IMG/VR virus record: IMGVR_UViG_3300008448_000227
Location: 1 to 39,824 of that record
DNA: 39,824 bases
Source: a virus
Strand: one strand, 5' to 3'
Made by a program: the position numbers and the translations under genes. How positions within the stretch are numbered: position 1 is the stretch's first letter; each line of letters begins with the position of its first letter. Positions 1 to 8,505 of the stretch are shown one piece after another. Below the pieces are notes generated by a model, which was given only the letters and a program-made list of their open reading frames with translations, did no database searches and was not told the DNA's origin.

Positions 1-185
1 AACCATTAAATTACCAAGCTGCAATTTTAAGTGATTTAGAAGATGCTAGAGAAGTTATTCGCCTATTAGGCAGATCAATTACAGAAAATATGATTGACAA
101 ACAATCGACACTAGATAACTTAGCACGAGCAATAAAAAAAATTGATTCAGCAAAACATCTTGTTAATCATCCAAATGCAGTGTAA
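1..185 (+). CDS. C-terminal end of unknown phage protein (5' truncated)
   Basis: The reading frame is open from base 3 to a TAA at 183-185 and encodes about 60 residues ending in HPNAV. The start lies outside the window. The visible part is charged and probably helical (LSDLEDAREVIRLLG, then LDNLARAIKKIDSAKH), with no motif I recognise. The stop is followed at once by the ATG of the next small gene, so it is probably part of the same operon. Function unknown. Confidence 0.6.
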   Translation, partial: PLNYQAAILSDLEDAREVIRLLGRSITENMIDKQSTLDNLARAIKKIDSAKHLVNHPNAV

Positions 186-350
186 ATGAAATCATCTAAA
201 TCTTCACAACCACCAAAAGGTTACAAAAAAATGCAATGTAAATATTGCACTGAAATATGTCAACGTGTCGATGAAAAGGCAACGGCTATAACATGTTCAG
301 AATGTGTATCAAAACTAGTCGCGGGCCAAGTTTTGGAAATACGTAAATAA
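186..350 (+). CDS. Small zinc-ribbon-like protein (54 aa)
   Basis: The ATG directly abuts the TAA of the upstream gene and the frame runs 54 codons to TAA at 348-350. The product has two CxxC pairs, Cys-Lys-Tyr-Cys near residue 18 and Cys-Ser-Glu-Cys near residue 40, separated by about 18 residues. That is the layout of a small zinc ribbon. The N-terminus is basic and Ser/Pro-rich. Small zinc ribbons in phages are often DNA-, RNA- or RNA polymerase-binding adaptors, but nothing here fixes the partner. Position two genes upstream of a gp55-like sigma factor's gene cluster would allow a transcription role; that is inference. Confidence 0.6.
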   Translation: MKSSKSSQPPKGYKKMQCKYCTEICQRVDEKATAITCSECVSKLVAGQVLEIRK

Positions 351-366
351 ATCATTATAATAAGTT

Positions 367-1143
367 ATGTTAGAAGCAGAAAAAATCAAATCAAATTGGG
401 AACGCTATCGAGGATTAGTTAATCAATTCTTTCCTACGCGTAAAGATGCATTAAATAAGATGTATGATGATTTCGAAGATCGAATGGCGTTAATGCCAGC
501 ATCTTCCATGGAACATTTTCATAATGCGTTTGCTGGAGGTTATGTAGACCATGTACTTCGTGTAATGGATTGTGCATTAACTTTGCATAATACATGGACA
601 GTCTGTGGTGCTGATATGTCTGGTTATACCGAAGAAGAATTATTGTTTGCTGCAATGCATCATGATTTAGGTAAAGCAGGATTTCCAGGTGATGGCAATG
701 AAGTATATCAAGTAGAAACTTCGGATTGGCATCGTAAGAACCAAGGTAAAATGTATAAATCAAATGCAAATATTCCATTCACAATGGTACCAGATTTATC
801 AATTTGGTTGTTGCAAGAATATGGTGTTAAAATGTCTTGGAATGAGTATCAAGCAATTAAGATTCATGATGGAATGTATGATGAGGCAAATAAACCGTAT
901 TTCGTTGCTAGATCACCTCAAGCTAAAATGAAAACAAATTTGCCAATACTTTTGCATCATGCAGATCATATGGCGTCTACCATTGAATATGAACGTTGGA
1001 GAAATGGTAAAACATCAGCTCCGGCTCCAGTTGCAGAAAAAAGCAAAACACAAAAAAGCAATGGATTGAAAAATTTAGCAGAAAATAATCCTGCCGTTGA
1101 ACAATCTTTGAACGATATTTTTAAAGCATTTAGCGAGGAATAA
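367..1143 (+). CDS. HD-domain metal-dependent phosphohydrolase
   Basis: The 258-residue product carries an HD-superfamily signature: AGGYVDHVLRVM with His62, then MHHDLGK with His99-Asp100, an IKIHDG segment (His167), and LLHHADHMAS with Asp200. These are the usual metal ligands in the usual order, so a divalent-metal phosphohydrolase acting on a nucleotide or RNA phosphoester is likely. The AGG-x-x-x-H start of the domain resembles the HD domains of YhaM-type 3'-5' exoribonucleases and related proteins, but the substrate cannot be told. The C-terminal 50 residues are a Lys/Ala-rich linker and tail. It sits in the cluster with the late sigma factor, with no late-motif in front, which suggests early or middle expression. 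Confidence 0.75.
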   Translation: MLEAEKIKSNWERYRGLVNQFFPTRKDALNKMYDDFEDRMALMPASSMEHFHNAFAGGYVDHVLRVMDCALTLHNTWTVCGADMSGYTEEELLFAAMHHDLGKAGFPGDGNEVYQVETSDWHRKNQGKMYKSNANIPFTMVPDLSIWLLQEYGVKMSWNEYQAIKIHDGMYDEANKPYFVARSPQAKMKTNLPILLHHADHMASTIEYERWRNGKTSAPAPVAEKSKTQKSNGLKNLAENNPAVEQSLNDIFKAFSEE

Positions 1144-1144
1144 C

Positions 1145-1444
1145 ATGACACTATTTTTTTCAATAACAACAATCATATTCTTGACAGGTACATCGTATTT
1201 TGCAAGACGTGCATTTGTATTAGCTGGATTGCTAGCAGATGAACAAGAATATATGGAACAATTAGAAGTTACAAATGCTTACATGTATTCAAAAATTACA
1301 GAAGCTTATAATTCAATGAAACAAATTGACCGCCTAGGTGCATTTGAAGAAGATGATGAAGCAGGTACAACGTTTGCATTGTTAAAACAAACTATAGAAG
1401 AACTTAAAGAAACATTTGAAGATGGCCAGGAAGAAGAAAAGTAA
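1145..1444 (+). CDS. Small membrane-anchored protein with acidic helical tail
   Basis: The 99-residue product starts one base after the previous stop. Residues 3-20 (FFSITTIIFLTGTSYFA) form one hydrophobic segment followed by Arg-Arg, consistent with an N-terminal membrane anchor with the bulk inside, or a signal anchor. The remainder is acidic and predicted helical (EQLEVTNAYMYSKITEAYNSM, and an E/D-rich C-terminus). I do not recognise a family. Its 3' end overlaps the start of the gp55-like gene by about 23 bases, so the two are probably translationally coupled. Confidence 0.6.
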   Translation: MTLFFSITTIIFLTGTSYFARRAFVLAGLLADEQEYMEQLEVTNAYMYSKITEAYNSMKQIDRLGAFEEDDEAGTTFALLKQTIEELKETFEDGQEEEK

Positions 1445-2120
1445 TAATTATTTTACAAAGATAACTGATATGGCAATCTCTGCTTATAATCAGTCTCCGG
1501 AAAATGAAGCATTTCGTGAAAAAGTTTATCGCAGATTTATTTATCCTGCATTTCTAAAACTTTCGGAAAACATTATCAATAAAATTAAACCGGATTATAT
1601 TGATTCGTCATTTGAAGACTTACAAACAGACTTAGTAACCTTTCTAACAGCACGTTTAAACAAGTTTAATCCTAATGCGGGTAAAGCATATTCTTATTAT
1701 ACTAGAACTGCATTAAATTATATTATAGCAGAAAATCAAAAAGGATACGCAAAAGTAAAAGCAGATACTTTAGAAATTGATATTGATGAACGTCGCAATG
1801 TTATAACAGAAATACACAATGCAGAAATGCGAGAAACGTTAGAATATTTCATGGATGCATACATTGAATATTGTTATGACAATTTAAACTATATTTTTAC
1901 AAATCCAACTGATATTCATGTTGCAGATTCAGTTTTACATATTTTTGAATCTCGCGAGAACATAGAAAATTTTAATAAAAAAGCTCTTTATATTTTTATC
2001 AGAGAACGTACGGGTTTAGAAACAACAAACATAACTCGAGTTATAAAAGTATTAAAAGACATCTACGAAACCAAATTCAAAGAATACGAACGTACAGACT
2101 TCATAAACTTGCCTTTTTGA
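1422..2120 (+). CDS. 55: gp55-like late-transcription sigma factor
   Basis: The 232-residue protein resembles T4 gp55, the sigma-family protein that with gp33 and the sliding clamp directs host RNA polymerase to late promoters. The segment SSFEDLQTDL through NKFNPNAGKAYSYYTRTALN (residues 62-100) parallels the gp55 stretch in which a helical region leads into a folded '..F[DN]..K..NP.AY.TQA..N' core, the sigma region 2-like part. The N-terminus is basic (MARKKKSNN). I chose ATG 1422; an in-frame TTG six bases upstream is less likely. It is longer than T4 gp55 (185 aa), and the C-terminal part (residues 130-232) has no T4 counterpart that I can see. Identity is moderate confidence because gp55 is poorly conserved. 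Confidence 0.6.
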   Translation: MARKKKSNNYFTKITDMAISAYNQSPENEAFREKVYRRFIYPAFLKLSENIINKIKPDYIDSSFEDLQTDLVTFLTARLNKFNPNAGKAYSYYTRTALNYIIAENQKGYAKVKADTLEIDIDERRNVITEIHNAEMRETLEYFMDAYIEYCYDNLNYIFTNPTDIHVADSVLHIFESRENIENFNKKALYIFIRERTGLETTNITRVIKVLKDIYETKFKEYERTDFINLPF

Positions 2121-2129
2121 TATTTATAT
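2120..2129 (+). promoter_or_regulatory. Candidate late promoter motif before the first baseplate-block gene
   Basis: ATATTTATAT lies in the 25-base gap between the gp55-like gene and the next gene, followed by TAAAGGA, which doubles as the ribosome-binding site for ATG 2146. It is one of the recurring boundary motifs. No -35 element is obvious, as expected for gp55-type promoters. Confidence 0.5.
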
Positions 2130-2145
2130 TAAAGGATTTTAAGTT

Positions 2146-2580
2146 ATGGACAAGAATGATGAACTATTCAAAGGAACTAGTTTTGCTGATTTGATGTCCG
2201 ATGTATATCACAATTCTAAAAAGAAGGATAGACAAATAAATCAACTCATTGCTCAGTTGCAACCTTTAATAAAGAATGCATCTGATGCTACTATTATTGT
2301 TCCTTTAATCAAAGAATATTTAGATGTTGCAGTTAAGAATGATGATCATCTTGTAAAATTAACTGCAATCGTTCAACGTTATATTTCTACTAAGCAAACC
2401 ATTTCTGGTGCTGATGGATTAATCAGCGATGAAGAAAAACAGCAACTTATTCGAATAGCTGAACAAACTATGACTGCTGAACTCCGAGATGAATTGGAAG
2501 ATATGAATGCTGATCAGCAAGAACTAACACAAAAAATACAAAATGTTACAAGCAAGTTAGGAACCGATGCAAGCAAATAA
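2146..2580 (+). CDS. Unknown helical protein, first gene of baseplate block
   Basis: The 144-residue product is almost entirely predicted helix, with acidic and Gln-rich heptad-like stretches (for example LEDMNADQQELTQKIQNVTSKL at the C-terminus). I recognise no domain. A good ribosome-binding site (AAAGGA, 2131-2136) precedes the ATG, and a late-motif lies just upstream. It overlaps the following spike-like gene by 14 bases, so coupled translation with a baseplate gene is likely. A chaperone or small structural role in tail assembly is possible, but this is inferred from position only. Confidence 0.6.
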   Translation: MDKNDELFKGTSFADLMSDVYHNSKKKDRQINQLIAQLQPLIKNASDATIIVPLIKEYLDVAVKNDDHLVKLTAIVQRYISTKQTISGADGLISDEEKQQLIRIAEQTMTAELRDELEDMNADQQELTQKIQNVTSKLGTDASK

Positions 2581-3649
2581 TCATATATTTTGGGATGTTG
2601 CAGAAGTATTAGAATATGATTATACGTACTCTTACATTTTTCCTGATGCTGGAAAAACTAATACAGATAGTTTATTTGCTTTAAAAGTTAGATCATGTAG
2701 CACATTATATAATGATCAATTCATATTAGCACGTCCAGCAAACAATGCAATTAAAAGAATTCCATTAGTTGGAGAAATGGTTTTAATTTACAAAACTTTT
2801 AACGAACAATCAACTAAATATAAACGACGAGAAAGTTGGTACTATGTTGATACCGTAGACTTACAAGGTTCTATTAATGAAAACATGTTGCCAGGCATAT
2901 CTGGTAATAAAACTCAAGATGAAATTGATAAAACAAAACCAGGTCGAACATTTACTCGTAAGCCTGTTGCTTTGTTACAACCATATGAAGGCGATACATT
3001 AATTGAAGGGCGTTTAGGAAATAGTATTCGTTTTGGTAGCACTGTTAATATTTCTACAACAGACCGTTCAGTGTCTGAAAATAACACATTAGTTCCTACA
3101 TATTATTATGTGGAACCTACATGGAAAAGTCCTAAACCACCGGGAGAGACAGGACCAGAAAATGATCCAGCACAACCTATTATTGTTTTATCTAATGGTC
3201 GCAAACAACTTCCAAATAAACAATTTATCGTAGAAAATCCAAATGTAGATGCATCTTCATTATATTTAACGAGCAATCAAGTTATTCCTTTAACATTATC
3301 AAAACCAACAACAAAAAATAATTCATTTGAAGGTTCACAATTTATTGGAGTAGGAGATAAAATTGTTTTAAGTGCTAAAACCGATGTTATTGTACTTGAT
3401 TCAAAAAAAGCAATTATATTAAATACTCCGGAAGAAGTACGTATTGGAGGTGATGATGCGGATGAACGGTTTGTTCACGGTGAAGTTTTAAAAGAAATTT
3501 TAGATAAGATAATATCACACTTATTATATACACAAATAAAGTGCGGAGATCTTACCGGTACATTTTTAAATGATACGAATTTGAGAGATGCACAAAAAAA
3601 ATTATATAGTGAGTTAACTAGTAACAAATATTTTTTAAAGAAAACATAA
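2567..3649 (+). CDS. Baseplate hub/spike-like protein with OB-fold region
   Basis: The 360-residue protein looks like a gp5-type baseplate central spike or hub component. Residues about 40-110 (FALKVRSC, IPLVGEMVLIYK, SWYYVDTVD) have the pattern of an N-terminal OB-fold barrel. The segment LQPYEGDTLIEGRLGNSIRF near residues 137-156 is typical of this family in marine T4-like phages. It is followed by short beta repeats (IGVGDKIVLSAKTDVIVLDS, IILNTPEEVRIGGD) that suggest a small beta-helical tip. The C-terminus (FVHGEVLKEILDKII) is helical. No lysozyme domain like that of T4 gp5 is present. It lies three genes before gp25. The family assignment rests on motif memory, not on an alignment. Confidence 0.55.
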   Translation: MQANNHIFWDVAEVLEYDYTYSYIFPDAGKTNTDSLFALKVRSCSTLYNDQFILARPANNAIKRIPLVGEMVLIYKTFNEQSTKYKRRESWYYVDTVDLQGSINENMLPGISGNKTQDEIDKTKPGRTFTRKPVALLQPYEGDTLIEGRLGNSIRFGSTVNISTTDRSVSENNTLVPTYYYVEPTWKSPKPPGETGPENDPAQPIIVLSNGRKQLPNKQFIVENPNVDASSLYLTSNQVIPLTLSKPTTKNNSFEGSQFIGVGDKIVLSAKTDVIVLDSKKAIILNTPEEVRIGGDDADERFVHGEVLKEILDKIISHLLYTQIKCGDLTGTFLNDTNLRDAQKKLYSELTSNKYFLKKT

Positions 3650-3650
3650 T

Positions 3651-4514
3651 ATGCCGGCAATATTTCCTCCATTAGATCGTATACCTAATCTACCTCCACA
3701 AATTACAGATAAAGCTATTCAACAATTGAATAAATTAGTTGATCAATTAGGTGATAAAGTTGTAACTGTAGCAAAAGATTCAGTTAAGTTACCAGAAAAA
3801 TGTAATTGCGATGATCCTAGAATCAAAAAAATCAAAAAAGATTTAACTGATGTGCAAACGCTTATAACTAAATTACAAACAGAGGTACCTAAAATACAAA
3901 AAATTATTAATACTACAAAAACAATAATTACTGCTGCAAATGGAGTAAAAACGGCATTAAGTGCTGCACAACTTTCTAATCCTGTAACTGCGCCTTTATT
4001 TCTTGCAATGTTATTAAAAGACGTACAAGATGCAACTATCAAAAATGCACTAGCATCAGTTCAACAATTAGCAAAAGTCCCTCCGTCATTAACGGCACAG
4101 TTAAATAAATTTGTTCCTCCTATACAAGAAGCTTTAGGTAAGATTGGTTCAAGTTGTAATGGAGAAGTTCCTGCAATTAGTATTCCAACTTCAACGTTGA
4201 GAGATGCAGATGCATTAGATTCATTTGGCGATGGATTTGATTATAATGATTTATTGGATTCTGAATTTTATCAAGAAATAAACGTGTCACAGGAAGATTT
4301 AACAAGTCGATCGGAAAATATTCAAAAATTAATCGAGCAACAACAAAGCTTATTAACATTGCAAGAAGCTCCTAGTCAAGTATATCAACTAGTAGGAAGA
4401 CCATCCGACGATTTAGGTAAAACTGGTGATTATTATATTGATACGCAAAACTTAATGATATATGGTCCTAAGCCATCAGATACAGAATGGCCTAGTATGG
4501 GCGTAAATTACTAA
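3651..4514 (+). CDS. Putative baseplate structural protein
   Basis: The 287-residue product starts with a Pro-rich segment (IFPPLDRIPNLPP). A long helical region follows with a CNCDD motif at about residue 51, then an Ala-rich hydrophobic stretch (residues 95-140) that could pack against or enter a membrane but is probably buried helix. The C-terminal 35 residues include LGKTGDYYIDTQNLMIYGPK, a short motif like the '..G..GDYYIDT....YGPK' ends of many tail-fibre and collagen-like phage proteins. That supports a virion role. It sits between the spike-like protein and gp25. A tail-tip or hub-associated protein is the best guess. Confidence 0.55.
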   Translation: MPAIFPPLDRIPNLPPQITDKAIQQLNKLVDQLGDKVVTVAKDSVKLPEKCNCDDPRIKKIKKDLTDVQTLITKLQTEVPKIQKIINTTKTIITAANGVKTALSAAQLSNPVTAPLFLAMLLKDVQDATIKNALASVQQLAKVPPSLTAQLNKFVPPIQEALGKIGSSCNGEVPAISIPTSTLRDADALDSFGDGFDYNDLLDSEFYQEINVSQEDLTSRSENIQKLIEQQQSLLTLQEAPSQVYQLVGRPSDDLGKTGDYYIDTQNLMIYGPKPSDTEWPSMGVNY

Positions 4515-4519
4515 TCGCA

Positions 4520-4529
4520 ATATTTATAT
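4520..4529 (+). promoter_or_regulatory. Candidate late promoter motif
   Basis: ATATTTATAT followed by ATAAAAAG lies in the 29-base gap before ATG 4544, in the same orientation as the other boundary copies. Confidence 0.5.
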
Positions 4530-4543
4530 ATAAAAAGATTCAT

Positions 4544-5038
4544 ATGGATTCAAAAACATTGATAAAAGCACTTAAACAAGCCGTACGCGATGTTATAAAA
4601 GAAGAGTTAACGGATATTCTTCGCGAAGGGTTACAATCTACTATTAATGAGATGAAGTCTACATCTCACACGACAGTTAATCGTGCAAACGGTAAACCGG
4701 TACCGCAACAAACAGCAAAAAACAAAATACAATTTCAGCGAACTGGTTTTGCAGATATTTTAAATGAAACGCCTTCGATGAAAGAAGGTTCTCCATCTAT
4801 TTCTAGTTTTTCAGAATTAATGTCTGAAAATTATAGAGATATGAGTTTTAGTTCTGCAGATGCACAAGGCTTTGGAATGATGCGACAAAATCAAATGCCG
4901 CAGCAGCCAGCAGCACCCGCAGTAATGCATGACCCCGAGACGGGTAAAACATTTGATGTAGATCCAGTTGTTGCAAAAGCATTGACACGTGATTATTCAG
5001 GATTAATGAAAGCAATTGAAAAGAAAAAAGGTAAATAA
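4544..5038 (+). CDS. Unknown protein in baseplate operon
   Basis: The 164-residue product begins with a strongly amphipathic charged helix (LIKALKQAVRDVIKEELTDI) and continues as a low-complexity, Met/Gln/Pro-rich linker (residues 100-130). A short C-terminal segment, DPETGKTFDVDPVVAKALTRDY, looks like a folded helical cap. Its TAA shares its last base with the ATG of gp25, so it is translated together with the wedge gene. No family recognised. It could be a small wedge accessory protein or an assembly factor. Confidence 0.6.
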   Translation: MDSKTLIKALKQAVRDVIKEELTDILREGLQSTINEMKSTSHTTVNRANGKPVPQQTAKNKIQFQRTGFADILNETPSMKEGSPSISSFSELMSENYRDMSFSSADAQGFGMMRQNQMPQQPAAPAVMHDPETGKTFDVDPVVAKALTRDYSGLMKAIEKKKGK

Positions 5039-5460
5039 TGCCATATCAAGTAATTGAACCGTTAGTTGACCCAGCTAGTTCCGCCGCTTTAGGTGTTGGA
5101 TTACAATCACTCACTCCGATTTATTTAACTACCGATCAAGCATTTGAAAATTTAAAAACTTTGCTATTAACTCATAAAGGCGAACGTTATAATCAACCTA
5201 CATTTGGAACTCGTTTATTATACGTTTTATTTGAACCTAATATGGAATCTTTAAAACAAACGATTGATGATGCCATCAAAACTCCAGTTTCATATTGGTT
5301 GCCGTATATAACAATTGAAAATATTGATATCGTAACTGCAGATGAAAATCCGGATTTATACTATAATATACAAGTAACAATTTCTTTTTCAGTTGCACAA
5401 TATTCAACGCAAACCATAACACTCGGCGTAACTGACACCGGGGTATTAGAAGTAGGTTAA
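5038..5460 (+). CDS. 25: Baseplate wedge subunit gp25 (GPW/gp25 family)
   Basis: The 140-residue product matches the gp25/GpW family of contractile-tail baseplate wedge proteins, which join the sheath to the wedge. It has the family core: DQAFENLKTLLLTHKGERY (residues 33-51, with the conserved Gly-Glu-Arg), then FGTRLLYVLFEP (56-67), and a closing beta region with I-x-I-x-N at residues about 98-102. T4 gp25 is 132 aa, so the length fits. It directly precedes gp6, its known partner in the wedge core. The gene overlaps the previous stop by one base. Confidence 0.88.
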   Translation: MPYQVIEPLVDPASSAALGVGLQSLTPIYLTTDQAFENLKTLLLTHKGERYNQPTFGTRLLYVLFEPNMESLKQTIDDAIKTPVSYWLPYITIENIDIVTADENPDLYYNIQVTISFSVAQYSTQTITLGVTDTGVLEVG

Positions 5461-5461
5461 C

Positions 5462-7342
5462 ATGGAAATAAAAAAAGATATATCATATCTAGGCAAAGAT
5501 TTTAATCAACTTAGAAAAAATCTAATTGATTTTTCAAAACAATATTTTCCTAATACGTATAATGATTTTAATGAATCATCCCCGGGAATGTTGTTCATGG
5601 AAATTGCTGCATATGTAGGAGATGTATTATCATATTACGCAGATAATAATTTAAAAGAATCATTTTTAGAACAAGCATCTGAACGTGCAAATATTTATGA
5701 TTTAGCAAAATCGTTAGGATATCGTCCAAAGAATGTAGTGCCGGCATATGTAACATTAGATGTTTATCAATTAGTTCCTGCTATAGGCACCGGAATCAAT
5801 GTTCAGCCGGATTTTAATTATGCATTATCAATTAAACCAGGTATGCAAATAAAACAAACTGCGGGGTCTGCAGTATTTAGAACATTGGATTCTGTAGATT
5901 TTGGGTATTCATCTTCAATTGATTCTACAGAAATTACTATATACGAAACAGATGATGCAACTAAACTTCCTACATATTATTTATTAAAAAAACAAACTAA
6001 GGCAGTTTCCGGTGAAATAAAAAAACAATCTTTTACATTTTCTAATGCAATTGCATATGATAAAATTGTATTGCCAGATTCCAATATCATTGAAATAATT
6101 TCAGTAACCGAATCAGATGGGGACAATTGGTATGAAGTTCCATTTTTAGCTCAAGACACAATTTTTGAATCTGTACCGAATTTATTAGAAAACGATCCGG
6201 ATTTATATCAGTATCGTTCATCGGCTCCTAGTTTACTTAAATTAAGAAAAACTGCAAAACGTTTTATTACTAGATTGCGAAGTGATAACAAATTAGAATT
6301 ACAATTTGGCTCTGGTATTTCTGATAATAATGATGAAGAAATAATTCCAAATCCTAGTAATGTTGGAAACGGATTAAGTGGTGTTAGAAGATTAGTTGAT
6401 GTAGATATTGATCCTTCAAATTTTTTATATACTAGAACATATGGACAAGCTCCTGCTAATACTACATTATCTGTAACATATACAGTTGGAAATGGTATTT
6501 CTGATAATGTTGCTATAAACACATTAACCAATGTAGATTTCGTTGAATATGATGAAGATATTAATTCTACAAATAACATTTCAATATTGAATTTTGTAAA
6601 AACAACGGTTGCTGTTAATAATGCCGTTCCTGCTGCAGGAGCAAAAACGGCAGATACGTTGCAAGACATTAAAAATAATGCATTAGGTAATTTTGCTACA
6701 CAGAATCGTTTAGTAACACGAGATGATTATATTATACGAGCATATTCAATGCCGCAAAAATTTGGAAGTGTTGCAAAAGCATATATAGTTCCAGATGATC
6801 AAATAGCACAATCAGATTTTCAACAAACTAGAATTGCAAATCCATTAGCAATGAATATGTATGTTTTAGGTTTTAATCAATCTAAACAATTAGTTGCACT
6901 TAATGATGCAATCAAAGAAAATCTAAAAACGTATTTAGGTTATTATCGCATATTAACTGATGCAATAAATATAAAAGACGCATTTATTATCAATATCGGA
7001 ATTGATTTTGAAATTTCAGTTTTATCAAATTATAATAGCAATGAAACGTTATTGAAATGTGTTGATGCAGTACGTTCAATGTTTGATGTAGATAAATGGC
7101 AAATAAATCAACCTGTTATTAAATCAGATATAACTACATTGTTAGCTAACGTAAAAGGCGTTCAAAGCGTTGTAGGAGTTAAATTTAAAAATTTATTTGA
7201 TACTGACTTTGGATATTCTGGTAATGTTTATGATTTAGATACTGCAACACGCAATGGCGTAATTTATCCATCATTAGATCCTAGTATTTTTGAAATTAAA
7301 TTTCCAAATCAAGATATTCGCGGAAGAGTAGTAAGTTATTAA
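5462..7342 (+). CDS. 6: Baseplate wedge subunit gp6 (baseplate J-like)
   Basis: The 626-residue product is close in length to T4 gp6 (660 aa). The N-terminal region is characteristic: YLGKDFNQLRKNLIDFSKQ, then FNESSPGMLFMEIAAYVGDV and DNNLKESFLEQASERANIYD, followed by LAKSLGYRP. This is the conserved start of the gp6/GpJ wedge family. The centre contains LVTRDDYIIRAYSMP (residues about 415-430), a family hallmark of baseplate J. The C-terminus (ITTLLANVKGVQSVVGVKF) matches the domain that forms the inner baseplate ring. It lies one base after gp25, and the two probably form a wedge-core complex as in T4. Confidence 0.87.
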   Translation: MEIKKDISYLGKDFNQLRKNLIDFSKQYFPNTYNDFNESSPGMLFMEIAAYVGDVLSYYADNNLKESFLEQASERANIYDLAKSLGYRPKNVVPAYVTLDVYQLVPAIGTGINVQPDFNYALSIKPGMQIKQTAGSAVFRTLDSVDFGYSSSIDSTEITIYETDDATKLPTYYLLKKQTKAVSGEIKKQSFTFSNAIAYDKIVLPDSNIIEIISVTESDGDNWYEVPFLAQDTIFESVPNLLENDPDLYQYRSSAPSLLKLRKTAKRFITRLRSDNKLELQFGSGISDNNDEEIIPNPSNVGNGLSGVRRLVDVDIDPSNFLYTRTYGQAPANTTLSVTYTVGNGISDNVAINTLTNVDFVEYDEDINSTNNISILNFVKTTVAVNNAVPAAGAKTADTLQDIKNNALGNFATQNRLVTRDDYIIRAYSMPQKFGSVAKAYIVPDDQIAQSDFQQTRIANPLAMNMYVLGFNQSKQLVALNDAIKENLKTYLGYYRILTDAINIKDAFIINIGIDFEISVLSNYNSNETLLKCVDAVRSMFDVDKWQINQPVIKSDITTLLANVKGVQSVVGVKFKNLFDTDFGYSGNVYDLDTATRNGVIYPSLDPSIFEIKFPNQDIRGRVVSY

Positions 7343-7349
7343 GTTTTGA

Positions 7350-7359
7350 ATATTTATAC
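7350..7359 (+). promoter_or_regulatory. Candidate late promoter motif
   Basis: ATATTTATAC followed by TAAAAG lies between the gp6 stop and ATG 7372, in the common orientation and spacing. Confidence 0.5.
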
Positions 7360-7371
7360 TAAAAGTATATT

Positions 7372-8505
7372 ATGTTTAGAATATTTTATCCCGAATCTGA
7401 TGCTACTGTTTATGAAGGATTAGAAACAACAAATACTGGTTTAGATGAAATTCTAGAAATTGGTAAACGTCTTGGAACAGATGGCAGTACATTACAAAAA
7501 TCTAGAGCTTTAATTAAGTTTGATAAAACAGAAATTACTGATACGCTATCAAAATATAGTATCAACATAAATTCTTGCAAATTCATATTGCAACTTTATA
7601 CTAGTAATGCAAAAAATTTACCAGCACAATATACATTAGAATCTAAACTGGTTGCACAGCCATGGATTAATGGTACTGGATATATAAACTCCAATCCGAT
7701 TATTTCAAATGGCGTTACGTGGGCTACTCCGTACGCATCATGGTCATTAGACTCACAAACCGGTGCATTATGGATTTCTAGTTCACAACAAATTGATTTA
7801 GGAACATCTGGAATTAGAGTTTCTGGCTCAGGTGCCGGTGGTAGTTGGTTATATAGTACGGGTAGCACATCATTTTCTAGTTCATATGATTATTCATATC
7901 AAACTACGGATTTAACATTAGATGTTTCTGACTTAGTTTTAAAATTAATTAGTGGAAGTAATAGTCAATCTATAGATAATAATGGATTTATACTTAAGTT
8001 TTCAGATGCAGATGAAGCAGATGTAAATGTAACTGGTTATATTAATTATTTTAGTAAAGAAACTCATACCATATATGTTCCAAAACTAACAATGTATTGG
8101 GACAATTCAGCATATTCATCATCTTTATCGGCTGCAGATTTAGAGTCATATACTGTATATACAAAAATGAAACCAGAATATAAAGATTCTGAAATAGCTA
8201 AAATACGAATTTATACCAGAGATAAATACCCACAAAAATCTCCAACAAATTTATTTCCGATACAAGCAGTTAAACGATTACCATCAACTACTTACTATGC
8301 AATACGAGATGCAGCTACAGATGAGTACATAATTCCTTATGATAATATTTATACTAAAGTAAGTTGCGATAACACTAGTAATTACATTTACGTTGATATG
8401 AATGGTTTTATGCCAGAACGATATTATCGTTTAGAATTTAAAATTGTAGATGGATTTACAGAACAATATATCGACGACGAAATTTATTTTAAAGTAGTTA
8501 GATAA
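7372..8505 (+). CDS. Beta-rich tail/baseplate structural protein, DNRLRE-like
   Basis: The 377-residue product opens with FYPESDATVYEGL, NTGLDEILEIGK and SRALIKFD. This is the pattern of DNRLRE-type beta-sandwich domains ('..D.ti......n.G....l.vG......r.li.Fd'). Matching later strands occur around residues 190-245 (LDVSDLVLKLI, FILKFSDADE, HTIYVPKLTMYWD). The C-terminal 130 residues form a second beta domain. It lies in the wedge operon directly after gp6 and overlaps the next ATG by one base. A structural virion protein that may bind glycans is likely; the exact place in the baseplate is not known. Confidence 0.6.
   Translation: MFRIFYPESDATVYEGLETTNTGLDEILEIGKRLGTDGSTLQKSRALIKFDKTEITDTLSKYSININSCKFILQLYTSNAKNLPAQYTLESKLVAQPWINGTGYINSNPIISNGVTWATPYASWSLDSQTGALWISSSQQIDLGTSGIRVSGSGAGGSWLYSTGSTSFSSSYDYSYQTTDLTLDVSDLVLKLISGSNSQSIDNNGFILKFSDADEADVNVTGYINYFSKETHTIYVPKLTMYWDNSAYSSSLSAADLESYTVYTKMKPEYKDSEIAKIRIYTRDKYPQKSPTNLFPIQAVKRLPSTTYYAIRDAATDEYIIPYDNIYTKVSCDNTSNYIYVDMNGFMPERYYRLEFKIVDGFTEQYIDDEIYFKVVR
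8345..8353 (+). promoter_or_regulatory. Intragenic copy of the late motif
   Basis: ATATTTATA followed by CTAAAG lies inside the DNRLRE-like gene (codons of DNIYTK), 151 bases before ATG 8505. It matches the boundary consensus including the downstream AAA, so it could be an internal late promoter for the next two genes, or a chance match. Confidence 0.25.

Noticed and set aside
434-778. Minus-strand open frames such as this one and many others across the window
   Set aside because: They lie opposite well-supported + strand genes with recognisable domains, lack ribosome-binding context, and have low-complexity or implausible composition.
1416-1421. TTG start for the gp55-like protein
   Set aside because: An ATG two codons downstream gives a normal start. 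TTG adds only two residues and no better ribosome-binding site.
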